Origin: Spirochaetia bacterium
GTDB taxonomy: Bacteria > Spirochaetota > Spirochaetia > CADAEX01
DNA length: 39,701 nt
Direction: 5' to 3'
Assembly: GCA_017649605.1 (NCBI GenBank)
Contig: JAGCGL010000109.1
Location: 1 to 39,701, forward strand
Part shown: piece by piece, positions 25,456 to 32,056 of the stretch
How positions within the stretch are numbered: position 1 is the stretch's first letter
How the letters are laid out: each line of letters starts with the position of its first letter
Notes under the pieces: generated by a model
Database searches by the model: none
Seen by the model: the letters and a program-made list of their open reading frames with translations, nothing else
Told to the model about the DNA's origin: nothing
Translations under genes and position numbers: made by a program

Positions 25456-25626
25456 TTAATTATAAGCATGAAAAGCTTTTTTAGAACTGCAAGAAGGCTT
25501 CAGGGTCAATCCTCCTCCTCCAGCAACTTCCGAAAGAGTCTCCGCGTCAAGCTCTATATCCTGCAGCTCTGCAATATAGGCTTCTGCCTGCTCTTTTGTG
25601 AAGGAATTAATATCAAGTTTTTCCAT
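25456..25626 (-). CDS. 56-aa peptide with double-glycine leader (bacteriocin/RiPP-like precursor)
   Basis: The 57-codon reading frame starts MEKLDINSFTKEQ and ends with a 17-19 residue tail rich in Ser, Lys and aromatics, ending AFHAYN. The middle LDAETLSEVAGGGG fits the double-glycine leader register: Leu at -12, Asp at -11, Leu at -7, Val at -4, Gly-Gly at -2/-1. Cutting after Gly37 would release 19 residues with one Cys (Cys46), three Ser and one Thr. GAGGT lies 6 nt before the ATG, and TTGACA-17-TAAAAT lies upstream. The stop is 2 nt from the HAD phosphatase GTG start. No peptidase-containing ABC exporter or modification enzyme is in the window. That it is a coding gene is well supported; that it is a secreted or modified peptide is inference. 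I know no named homologue. Confidence 0.72.
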   Translation of the reverse strand: MEKLDINSFTKEQAEAYIAELQDIELDAETLSEVAGGGGLTLKPSCSSKKAFHAYN

Positions 25627-25643
25627 AACTACCTCTTTTTTTT

Positions 25644-25672
25644 ATTTTAAAATATAGAATTAGAGATGTCAA
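25644..25672 (-). promoter_or_regulatory. Strong sigma-70 promoter of the peptide-HAD-pgm operon
   Basis: On the minus strand TTGACA (25672-25667), 17-nt spacer, TAAAAT (25649-25644). This is a perfect -35 with a 5/6 -10, one of the two best matches in the window. Transcription should start near 25637, leaving a leader of about 11 nt containing GAGGT. Confidence 0.8.
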
Positions 25673-25675
25673 TTA

Positions 25676-25684
25676 TGGTATAAT
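25676..25684 (+). promoter_or_regulatory. Extended -10 promoter of radA
   Basis: TGGTATAAT is a consensus extended -10 (TGn plus TATAAT at 25679-25684) and ends 6 nt before the radA ATG. The -35 is weak (TAGAAT at 18-nt spacing). It is back-to-back with the peptide promoter: their hexamers lie within 10 bp of each other. Confidence 0.6.
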
Positions 25685-25690
25685 TATGGT

Positions 25691-27088
25691 ATGGAAGAAA
25701 AGACCGTCTATATCTGCGACAACTGCGGACACAAAGAGCCCAAGTGGACAGGGCGCTGCCCCGAGTGCGGCACCTGGAACAGCTTCTCCGAGAGCAAGGT
25801 GAGCAAGAAACCGGTAAAGCTCTCCAAAGCGGCTGAGGTAAAGATTGCCCCTGTTACACTGGCAGAGTGCACCACTGGCGAGAACGACCGCATCTTCTCC
25901 GGCATCGAGGAGATAGACCGGGTACTGGGCGGCGGTATAATGCGGGGTTCTTCCATAATGATCGGGGGCGAGCCTGGAATAGGAAAATCGACCCTGATGC
26001 TCCAGACAGCAGCCCTGATTGCAGAAAACTATAAGGTGCTCTATATCTCAGGCGAGGAGTCGGCCGCCCAGATCAAGCAGCGATCAGAAAGGCTCGGGAT
26101 AAAGAGCAGGACGCTTGAGGTGCTGTGCGAGACAAACCTGGACAATGTCCTTACTGTGCTTGAGAAAGGGAAATACGACTTTGTTGTGCTGGACTCGATC
26201 CAGACCATGACTTCTAGCGAGGTCGGCAACACCCCTGGCACCCCAAACCAGCTAAAATACTGCTGCGGCATGCTCACCGACTGGGCCAAGCTCCACGGCA
26301 AGGTAGTGATGATGATAGCCCATGTGACCAAGGATGGCCTTATTGCAGGGCCTAAAACTGTGGAGCACATGGTGGACACAGTCCTCTACTTCGAGAGTTC
26401 CGGCACAGACCTTAGGATAGTGCGGGCTGCCAAGAACCGCTTCGGTTCCATAGACGAGTTCGGCCTTTTCCAGATGAGGAGCGAAGGCCTTGTGCAGATA
26501 AAGAACCCTGAGACTGTGTTCCTGAATGTGCGCACTGGGAGCGAGGTTCCACCGGGAGTCTCCATTGTACCGGTATTCGAGGGGACCAGAGTCTTCCTGG
26601 TGGAGGTGCAGGCCCTCACAGTCCCTGCAAAATCGGGCATATCACGCATATTCTCTGACAAGATAGACACCTCTGTCATCTCCCGGGTTGCGGCAATCCT
26701 GGAAAAGCACTGCAGGATAAAGTTCTCTGACCACGACATCTATGTGAATGTGGCAGGCGGCATCCGTATCCGTGATGTGGGAACCGAGCTGGCCATAGCC
26801 CTCACCCTCTACTCTGCCCGGACAGGAATCCCTATTCCATCAGACATCATCGCATCGGGCGAGCTCTCCCTCACAGGTGAGGTGCTCAAGGTGAACAACC
26901 TGACAGGAAGGGAGAAGAGCGCAAGCGAGTTCGGATTCAAGACATTCGTGGCACCAGCAGGAATAAAAGAAGGAAAGAATGTCCTCGGCATCAAATATCA
27001 GGGAGTCAAATTCATTACTGAAGGGATAAAAGCAGTCTTCGGCAGCGTCACTTCAAGAGCGCCAGAAGATATGGGAACACCACAATAG
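25691..27088 (+). CDS. radA: DNA repair protein RadA
   Basis: RecA-like ATPase that promotes branch migration in homologous recombination. The 465-residue length is normal. The N-terminal zinc finger is C9-x2-C12...C23-x2-C26, Walker A is GGEPGIGKST (92-101), the RadA-specific KNRFGS motif is present, and the C-terminal Lon-protease-like domain (YVNVAGGIRIRDVGTELAIA) is intact. The start is fixed by the zinc finger beginning at residue 9. No Shine-Dalgarno; a consensus extended -10 ends 6 nt before the ATG. The 3' end overlaps the convergent TraB-family gene by 41 nt. Confidence 0.97.
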   Translation: MEEKTVYICDNCGHKEPKWTGRCPECGTWNSFSESKVSKKPVKLSKAAEVKIAPVTLAECTTGENDRIFSGIEEIDRVLGGGIMRGSSIMIGGEPGIGKSTLMLQTAALIAENYKVLYISGEESAAQIKQRSERLGIKSRTLEVLCETNLDNVLTVLEKGKYDFVVLDSIQTMTSSEVGNTPGTPNQLKYCCGMLTDWAKLHGKVVMMIAHVTKDGLIAGPKTVEHMVDTVLYFESSGTDLRIVRAAKNRFGSIDEFGLFQMRSEGLVQIKNPETVFLNVRTGSEVPPGVSIVPVFEGTRVFLVEVQALTVPAKSGISRIFSDKIDTSVISRVAAILEKHCRIKFSDHDIYVNVAGGIRIRDVGTELAIALTLYSARTGIPIPSDIIASGELSLTGEVLKVNNLTGREKSASEFGFKTFVAPAGIKEGKNVLGIKYQGVKFITEGIKAVFGSVTSRAPEDMGTPQ

Positions 27089-28238
27089 TTCCAATAGTGC
27101 TTCCGATGCTGGAGAGGAGCAGAACTATAAGGATATGGGTTATCCGGTTCCGGAAGAAACCCTTGAAAGTCATTATATCGTCAGAAAGATCCTCGAAATC
27201 CTTTACCCTTGGCTTCCGCAGCACAGCCTCTACAATTCCGGCAAGCATTCCCACCCCTATTGTCGGGTTGAGCGATGTAATCGGGGCTCCCACAAAAGAA
27301 ATCAAGATAGTAAGAGGATGAGCCAGAGCCAGAAGCGAACCCAGAGCGGCAAGACAGCCGTTGACCAGGATCCAGGTAACAAGCATGTCAGAGCTCTTGT
27401 CCCATCCTGCCCGGAAGAATCCGGCTATGACAATAGCGGCAAACAGAGCCGGAATAGTCCATGGAAGAATCTTGGCGGCAGTGGTCTTGGGCGGCACATT
27501 TGAAATAGATGTAAGGTCAGCCTGATGACCAGCCTTCTCGAAAGCCTCAAAATGGCGCAGGATTCCAGGGACATGCCCTGCACCAAGCACAGCCAGGACC
27601 TTTCCTTCCTTGCATTCATAAATCTTTGTGGCCAGGTACAGATCCCGCTCGTCAATAATAGCGCTCTTAGCAGATGGGAGATAATCTGCCATCTCTTGCA
27701 TCATCTGGTCCAGGGCATTGGTCTTCTTGAGGCTTTCAATCTCCTCCTCTGAGACCTCCTCCTTGGTGACTATGCTCCCTATAAGTGAGTTGACCATCTT
27801 GGCCTTCTCCATAGCGCTTGAGAGCTTCCAGGCCCTCTTAAGGGTAACCTGTATGTCCCTGTCTGCCAGGGTATATGGAATGTTGTTCTCTATTGCAGTC
27901 TCGACAGCTTGCCGCATATCCTCGCCCGGCTTTATATCCAGGTTGGCACCTATCTTCTTTTGGAAGGCAGACATAGCCAGGTTGGCCAGGAAAAAGAGTC
28001 CCTGCCCAGTCTTTATGATCTTGTAGATGTCCAGATCCTCGTACCTGCTTTTCTCCCGCAGGGACTTGAAGCGCCGCTCATCAAGCTCAACGCACACACG
28101 GTCCGGCATCTCAGTTGCAATCACGCTCTTCACCTGCTCCACGCTCTCGTGTGATACATGGGCAGTGCCCACCAGAGTTATCTCGCGGCCGGCAACTTTG
28201 ACACGGGTAAGGGTATCTGTCTTCTCGAGAATTTCCAA
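27048..28238 (-). CDS. TraB/GumN family membrane protein
   Basis: A 396-residue TraB-family protein, named after an enterococcal factor that shuts down peptide pheromone activity; the fold is related to erythromycin esterase/Tiki-type proteases, and most bacterial members have no proven substrate. Signatures are LVGTAHVSHESVEQV (residues ~22-36), CVELDERRFKSL, the DRDIQVTLKRAW segment, ERDLYLATKI and VLAVLGAGHVPGI, with conserved His and Glu residues. The C-terminal ~130 residues hold four or five membrane helices, with LNPTIGVGMLAGIVEA typical of the TraB subfamily. It is 12 nt downstream of alaA on the same strand, so probably in one operon. Confidence 0.88.
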   Translation of the reverse strand: MEILEKTDTLTRVKVAGREITLVGTAHVSHESVEQVKSVIATEMPDRVCVELDERRFKSLREKSRYEDLDIYKIIKTGQGLFFLANLAMSAFQKKIGANLDIKPGEDMRQAVETAIENNIPYTLADRDIQVTLKRAWKLSSAMEKAKMVNSLIGSIVTKEEVSEEEIESLKKTNALDQMMQEMADYLPSAKSAIIDERDLYLATKIYECKEGKVLAVLGAGHVPGILRHFEAFEKAGHQADLTSISNVPPKTTAAKILPWTIPALFAAIVIAGFFRAGWDKSSDMLVTWILVNGCLAALGSLLALAHPLTILISFVGAPITSLNPTIGVGMLAGIVEAVLRKPRVKDFEDLSDDIMTFKGFFRNRITHILIVLLLSSIGSTIGTIVVFPYLLALLK

Positions 28239-28250
28239 AGTATGCTCCGA

Positions 28251-29468
28251 TTATGCCTGTCTGTATGTAGCAAGGAAGTCCTTAAGCCGCACCATAGCCT
28301 CCTTAAGGTCATCCTTAGGTGGCAGGAGCACAATGCGGCAGTGGTCTGGAGCAGGCCAGTTGAAGCCGGTGCCCGATACCATCAGCACGTTCTTTGCGTT
28401 CAGGAAGTCCAGTACAAACTTGTTGTCATTTTTTATATTGAATCTCTCGACATCGAACTTAGGGAAGACATAGAGGGATCCCCGCGCCTTCTTGCAGGAG
28501 ACGCCCGGAATATCGTTCAGCATCTGGTGGATTATATCACGCTGCTCCCTGAGGCGCCCACCCTCTGCTGTAAGGGCAAAGATGGAGTCGTCCTTCTCAA
28601 GGGCCGGCTTGATGGCATACTGTGCCGGGACATTGCTGCAGAGCCGCATGCTTGTAAGGGTCTTTATGCCGTCCAGGTAGCCGCTGTAACGGCTCTTGTC
28701 GCCCGAGATCACCATCCAGCCGGCTCTGATTCCGCAGGCTCTGTGCACCTTGGAAAGGCCGTTGAATGTGAAGATAAGGATATCGTCTGCCATGGCGGCC
28801 GGAGAATAGTGGATGTCGCCGTCGTAGAGGATCCTGTCGTAGATCTCGTCGGAGAATATGATAAGGCCATGGCGCCGTGCAATGTCCACGATTCCCTGGA
28901 TAATCTCCTTGGAATAGACGCTTCCTGTAGGGTTGTTCGGATTGATGATCACAATAGCCTTGGTCCTGGCTGTGATCTTTTTCTCTATATCCTTGAGGTC
29001 AGGGTTCCAGTCCGACTCCTCGTCGCACATATAGTGGACAGCCTTTCCCTCGCACAGGTTCACCGATGCAGTCCAGAGCGGATAGTCAGGTGATGGGATA
29101 AGAACTTCATCTCCAGGGTTCAGGAGAGCCTGCATAACCACTGCAATAAGCTCGCTGACTCCGTTTCCGATGTAGATGTCATCTATGCTTATATTCTTGA
29201 TTCCTCTTTTCTCGTGATATCCCTTGATGGCGGTCCTGGCCTCCACAATACCGCTTGAATCGCTGTATCCGCCGGCCTTTCCGATGTTCTGGATCACATA
29301 TTCCCTGATCCGCGGGTCTATTTCAAAGTCGAAGGCACCGGTGTTTCCGATGTTGAGCTTGTAGATCTTGCGACCCTCTTTCTCAAGCTTCTGCGCCGCG
29401 TCCAGCAAAGGCCCCCTGATAGCATAGTGTACATTGTTCATTCTGACAGCCTGTTTAACCTGTTCCAT
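28251..29468 (-). CDS. alaA: Alanine-type aminotransferase (AlaA-like, class I)
   Basis: PLP-dependent transaminase; E. coli AlaA makes alanine from pyruvate and glutamate. The 405-residue product follows AlaA closely along its length: YAIRGPLLDAAQKLEKEGRK, LNIGNTGAFDF, DDIYIGNGVSELI, LIPSPDYPLWTASVNL, IINPNNPTGSVYS and, at the end of the middle domain, FNGLSKVHRACGIRAGW, where the Lys binds PLP. Ribosome binding site GGAGG lies 7 nt before the ATG. The promoter at 29502-29530 is divergent from nadE. Substrate is inferred from similarity only. Confidence 0.9.
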   Translation of the reverse strand: MEQVKQAVRMNNVHYAIRGPLLDAAQKLEKEGRKIYKLNIGNTGAFDFEIDPRIREYVIQNIGKAGGYSDSSGIVEARTAIKGYHEKRGIKNISIDDIYIGNGVSELIAVVMQALLNPGDEVLIPSPDYPLWTASVNLCEGKAVHYMCDEESDWNPDLKDIEKKITARTKAIVIINPNNPTGSVYSKEIIQGIVDIARRHGLIIFSDEIYDRILYDGDIHYSPAAMADDILIFTFNGLSKVHRACGIRAGWMVISGDKSRYSGYLDGIKTLTSMRLCSNVPAQYAIKPALEKDDSIFALTAEGGRLREQRDIIHQMLNDIPGVSCKKARGSLYVFPKFDVERFNIKNDNKFVLDFLNAKNVLMVSGTGFNWPAPDHCRIVLLPPKDDLKEAMVRLKDFLATYRQA

Positions 29469-29501
29469 GACGCAACCTCCATAAAGAAATATATCTTCTT
29501 T

Positions 29502-29550
29502 TTTTTACTCTAATATGCTACTTTTGTCAAAGCAAAAATAGTGTTAGAAT
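29502..29550. promoter_or_regulatory. Divergent promoters of alaA and nadE
   Basis: Minus strand: TTGACA (29530-29525), 17-nt spacer, TAAAAA (29507-29502), driving alaA. Plus strand: extended -10 TGTTAGAAT (29542-29550) with a possible TTGTCA (29524-29529) at a short 15-nt spacing, driving nadE. The two -35 hexamers occupy the same bases. Confidence 0.55.
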
Positions 29551-29570
29551 GGAAAAAAATGGAGATATCT

Positions 29571-30302
29571 ATGAGAGACTATAAGGTTGAGCTGGAAAAG
29601 AGGGTGGCTTTCATCCAGAAGCTGCTCAAGGAAAGCGGTGCCAAGGGAATAATCTACGGCAACAGCGGCGGCAAGGACAGCGCCCTGGTGGGAATCCTGT
29701 GCAAGAAAGCCTGTGACAACACAACAGGAATAATCATGCCCTGCGAATCGAAGCGGAACTTCGAGGAGGACATGAAGGATGGCCTTGATGTGGCAAAGCA
29801 GTTCAATATCGAGACCCGCACTGTGGACATTACCCCTGTCAAGCTTGACCTCTTAAAGGCAATAGAAGGAAAGGCAGAGCTCAACCGGAGCGCAATCTCC
29901 AACATAGCACCACGTCTCCGTATGACCACTCTGTACGCAATCGGAGCAGCCGAGGGCAAACTGGTGGCAGGAACCGGAAACCGGGCCGAAGCCTACATGG
30001 GCTACTTCACCAAGTATGGCGATGGAGGCTGCGACTTCAACCCTATAATAGACCTGACAGTGGGCGAAGTTTACGAGTTCCTGGAGTACCTGGGAGCCCC
30101 TGCCAACATCATAAAGAAGGCCCCTTCCGCAGGACTCTACGAGGGACAGACCGACGAGAAGGAGATGGGTGTCACCTACGCCGCCATCGACAAGTATATT
30201 CTCACCGGCCAGGGCGACCCCAAGGATATCGCAATCATAGACAGGTATCATAAGAACAGCGAGCACAAGCGCAGGATGCCATCATACTACGGGGTAAAAT
30301 GA
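29571..30302 (+). CDS. nadE: NAD+ synthase, ammonia-dependent
   Basis: Final step of NAD+ synthesis: nicotinate adenine dinucleotide + ATP + ammonia. The 243-residue product lacks the glutaminase domain, so ammonia is the nitrogen donor. Signatures are the PP-loop GNSGGKDSALVG, RNFEEDMKDGLDVA, GTGNRAEAYMGYFTKYGDGG and the C-terminal HKRRMPSYY. Start choice: ATG 29571 has GGAGA 6 nt upstream; ATG 29559 and GTG 29541 are also in frame but lie in or next to the presumed promoter. The stop overlaps the rsmI start (ATGA). Confidence 0.95.
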   Translation: MRDYKVELEKRVAFIQKLLKESGAKGIIYGNSGGKDSALVGILCKKACDNTTGIIMPCESKRNFEEDMKDGLDVAKQFNIETRTVDITPVKLDLLKAIEGKAELNRSAISNIAPRLRMTTLYAIGAAEGKLVAGTGNRAEAYMGYFTKYGDGGCDFNPIIDLTVGEVYEFLEYLGAPANIIKKAPSAGLYEGQTDEKEMGVTYAAIDKYILTGQGDPKDIAIIDRYHKNSEHKRRMPSYYGVK

Positions 30303-30976
30303 GCCAGCTTTTCATCGTAGCCACCCCTATCGGCAACCTGGATGACATAACGCTCAGGGCTATAGAGACCTTGAAGAGCGTGGATGCCATTGCCTGCGAG
30401 GACACCCGCCATACGCTGCACCTTTTGAATAAGCTGGAGATCAGGAAGCCCCTCCTAAGTTATTATGCGGCAGACGAGAAGCCTGGAATAGCCAAGATAA
30501 TGCACCTTCTGGACCAGGGAAAGAGCGTGGCCTATGTAAGCGACGCAGGGACACCTGGGGTAAGCGACCCGGGAAGCTCATTAGTACGGGCTGTGCGGGA
30601 GGCGGGCTACACCATAACCCCGATACCCGGGGCATCAGCTCTCACCACACTTATGAGCGTAAGCGGAGCCCAGGGACGGGGCATCACCTTCGAAGGATTT
30701 CTCTCCCCCAAGGGAGGACGCCGCCTGAGCAGATTGCGGGAGCTTATGGAACGGGAGGAGAGCTTTATCTTCTATGAATCCCCCTACCGCATCGAGAAAG
30801 CTATGGCAGATGTGGCCTCGATTGACCCGGAGCGCCCTGTGGTGCTGGGCCGGGAGCTAACCAAACTGCACGAGGAGATCCTATCTGGCACTGCCCAGGA
30901 AATTCTTGACAATCTGCAGAATAGGGATAAAATATTAGGTGAATTTGCAGTTTGCATTTATGGAAAAAAACAGTAA
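30299..30976 (+). CDS. rsmI: 16S rRNA (cytidine1402-2'-O)-methyltransferase RsmI
   Basis: SAM-dependent methylation of C1402 in the decoding centre of 16S rRNA. The 225-residue protein has the tetrapyrrole-methylase fold with the diagnostic LFIVATPIGNLDDITLRA at the N-terminus, CEDTRHTLHLL, YVSDAGTPGVSDPGS, PIPGASALTTLMSVSG and FIFYESPYRI. The C-terminus ends at the core domain, a little shorter than E. coli RsmI. It starts inside the nadE stop with a 4-nt overlap, so the two are coupled. Confidence 0.96.
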   Translation: MSQLFIVATPIGNLDDITLRAIETLKSVDAIACEDTRHTLHLLNKLEIRKPLLSYYAADEKPGIAKIMHLLDQGKSVAYVSDAGTPGVSDPGSSLVRAVREAGYTITPIPGASALTTLMSVSGAQGRGITFEGFLSPKGGRRLSRLRELMEREESFIFYESPYRIEKAMADVASIDPERPVVLGRELTKLHEEILSGTAQEILDNLQNRDKILGEFAVCIYGKKQ

Positions 30977-31001
30977 TTTTTTTTGCTGCACATGCCGATA
31001 A
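30974..31001 (+). promoter_or_regulatory. Sigma-28 (FliA) type promoter of flgM
   Basis: GCCGATAA at 30994-31001 is an exact match to the bacterial flagellar sigma-28 -10 consensus. TAAT (30974-30977) lies 16 nt upstream, close to the TAAA -35 consensus at 15. The element begins in the last codons of rsmI and ends 24 nt before the flgM ATG. An AAGGAG ribosome binding site lies between. Confidence 0.75.
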
Positions 31002-31025
31002 AAATTGTAAGGAGAAATTAGATCG

Positions 31026-31310
31026 ATGACTATCAACAATATCAGCGGAGTCAATTCAGTAAAAGGTTGCTCCGGGATTGAGAAATCGGCACAGACAGTA
31101 AAACTACCTGAACAGGATACCATCACATTGTCATCGGAAGCAAAAGCTATGGGAGAAGTGTATGCAATTTCCGAGGAATTGCGCGCTGTCCCAGATATCA
31201 GGATGGACAAGGTGGAAGCTGCAATCCAGAAACTTAAGGATCCAGACTACATCAACCAGTCTGTTATCAACAATGTAGCCGATAAAATTGTAGACATGCT
31301 CGGCATCTGA
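31026..31310 (+). CDS. flgM: Flagellar anti-sigma-28 factor FlgM
   Basis: Small, largely unfolded protein that holds the flagellar sigma factor FliA until the hook is complete, then leaves through the flagellar export apparatus. The 94-residue product has the FlgM pattern: a disordered N-terminus (MTINNISGVNSVK), DTITLSSEAKAM in the middle and the C-terminal sigma-binding helices VEAAIQKLKDPDYINQSVINNVADKIVDML. AAGGAG lies 11 nt upstream of the ATG. A sigma-28 promoter immediately upstream fits the usual feedback loop. The stop overlaps the start of the next gene by one base (TGATG). Confidence 0.9.
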   Translation: MTINNISGVNSVKGCSGIEKSAQTVKLPEQDTITLSSEAKAMGEVYAISEELRAVPDIRMDKVEAAIQKLKDPDYINQSVINNVADKIVDMLGI

Positions 31311-32056
31311 TGTTCACAGAGAAAAAGTTTAAATCTCTAGAACCGCAACTGCGCTGCCGCAAGGCAGCCAAGATTCTGAAAGATGCTGAGACCGCCCTGC
31401 GCAGGGGCGAAGCGGTAGATACCACCTACCTTACCATGATACTGCGCAGCGCCCTGGAGGAGCCCGAGATAAGGCTGGAGAACACCTCCCAGGGCTTTTT
31501 TTTGCGCTCAATCAACAGTTACAAGTATAAAGTGATGGAGAGGGCCGGAATCCAGGTGGCAGACTGGGATATGGCCCTCGATACCGATGTCCCGGGGGCG
31601 GAGCGGAAGGTGCTTCCTATCTCGGTCTACCTTGAGGATATCAGATCCCCGTTCAACGTGGGCTCTATCTTCCGTACTGCAGAATCCTTCTGTTTCAGAG
31701 AAGTTCTTTTATCCCCCGACACCCCTACCCCGGCCCAGAGCCGCGCCAAGCGGAGCGCTATGGGGACCGATGCCATAATGGAATGGCACACCATGCCCAA
31801 GGAAGAGCTGCTTGGAAAGCCTGTGTTCGCACTGGAGACAGGGGGCACCTCCATAGATGAGTTCAACTTCCCGGATGAGGGAATAATGATACTGGGCTCC
31901 GAGGAGACCGGAGTAAGCCCAGAGCTATTGGAGATTGCAAAGAAGAGCCTGGGGATAGTCTCTATCCCGATCTACGGCATAAAGCGGTCGGTGAATGTGG
32001 GAGTAGCATTCGGAATCGCCGCCCAAGCCTGGGCAGCAACCCTTTTAAAACGCTGA
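31310..32056 (+). CDS. TrmH-family (SpoU) RNA 2'-O-methyltransferase
   Basis: SAM-dependent ribose methylation of tRNA or rRNA; a SPOUT knot protein. In the 248-residue protein, an N-terminal helical segment (1-90) precedes the catalytic domain with the three SpoU motifs: YLEDIRSPFNVGSIFRTAESF (motif 1, with Asn and Arg), MILGSEETGVSPELL (motif 2) and IPIYGIKRSVNVGVAFGIAA (motif 3; the usual SLNVS reads SVNVG). Target not assignable. The start shares a base with the flgM stop, so it is coupled to a flagellar regulatory gene. A terminator-like hairpin lies inside the reading frame. The 3' end overlaps the convergent add gene by 12 nt. Confidence 0.9.
   Translation: MFTEKKFKSLEPQLRCRKAAKILKDAETALRRGEAVDTTYLTMILRSALEEPEIRLENTSQGFFLRSINSYKYKVMERAGIQVADWDMALDTDVPGAERKVLPISVYLEDIRSPFNVGSIFRTAESFCFREVLLSPDTPTPAQSRAKRSAMGTDAIMEWHTMPKEELLGKPVFALETGGTSIDEFNFPDEGIMILGSEETGVSPELLEIAKKSLGIVSIPIYGIKRSVNVGVAFGIAAQAWAATLLKR
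31451..31503 (+). terminator. Terminator-like hairpin inside the trmH-family gene
   Basis: GCCCTGG (31451-31457) pairs with CCAGGGC (31489-31495); AGG/CCT extends the stem past a bulge, and AGCC/GGCT forms an inner hairpin. Eight T residues (31496-31503) follow directly. The structure has the form of an intrinsic terminator but lies within codons 48-65 of an intact gene, so it may attenuate rather than end transcription. Confidence 0.45.

Noticed and set aside
25454..25466. TATAAT 5 nt before the GTG start of the HAD gene, as a leaderless promoter
   Set aside because: These bases are codons (TAT AAT) and the stop of the peptide gene. With a strong promoter just upstream, coupling is the simpler explanation, so it was not counted among the leaderless candidates.
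25414..25650. 78-codon plus-strand frame before radA
   Set aside because: It starts inside the HAD gene on the other strand and has no ribosome binding site. The opposite strand over most of it holds the well-supported 56-aa peptide gene.
31310..32056. trmH-family gene as broken by the internal terminator-like hairpin
   Set aside because: The frame is continuous with all three SpoU motifs and a normal length, so it is an intact gene.
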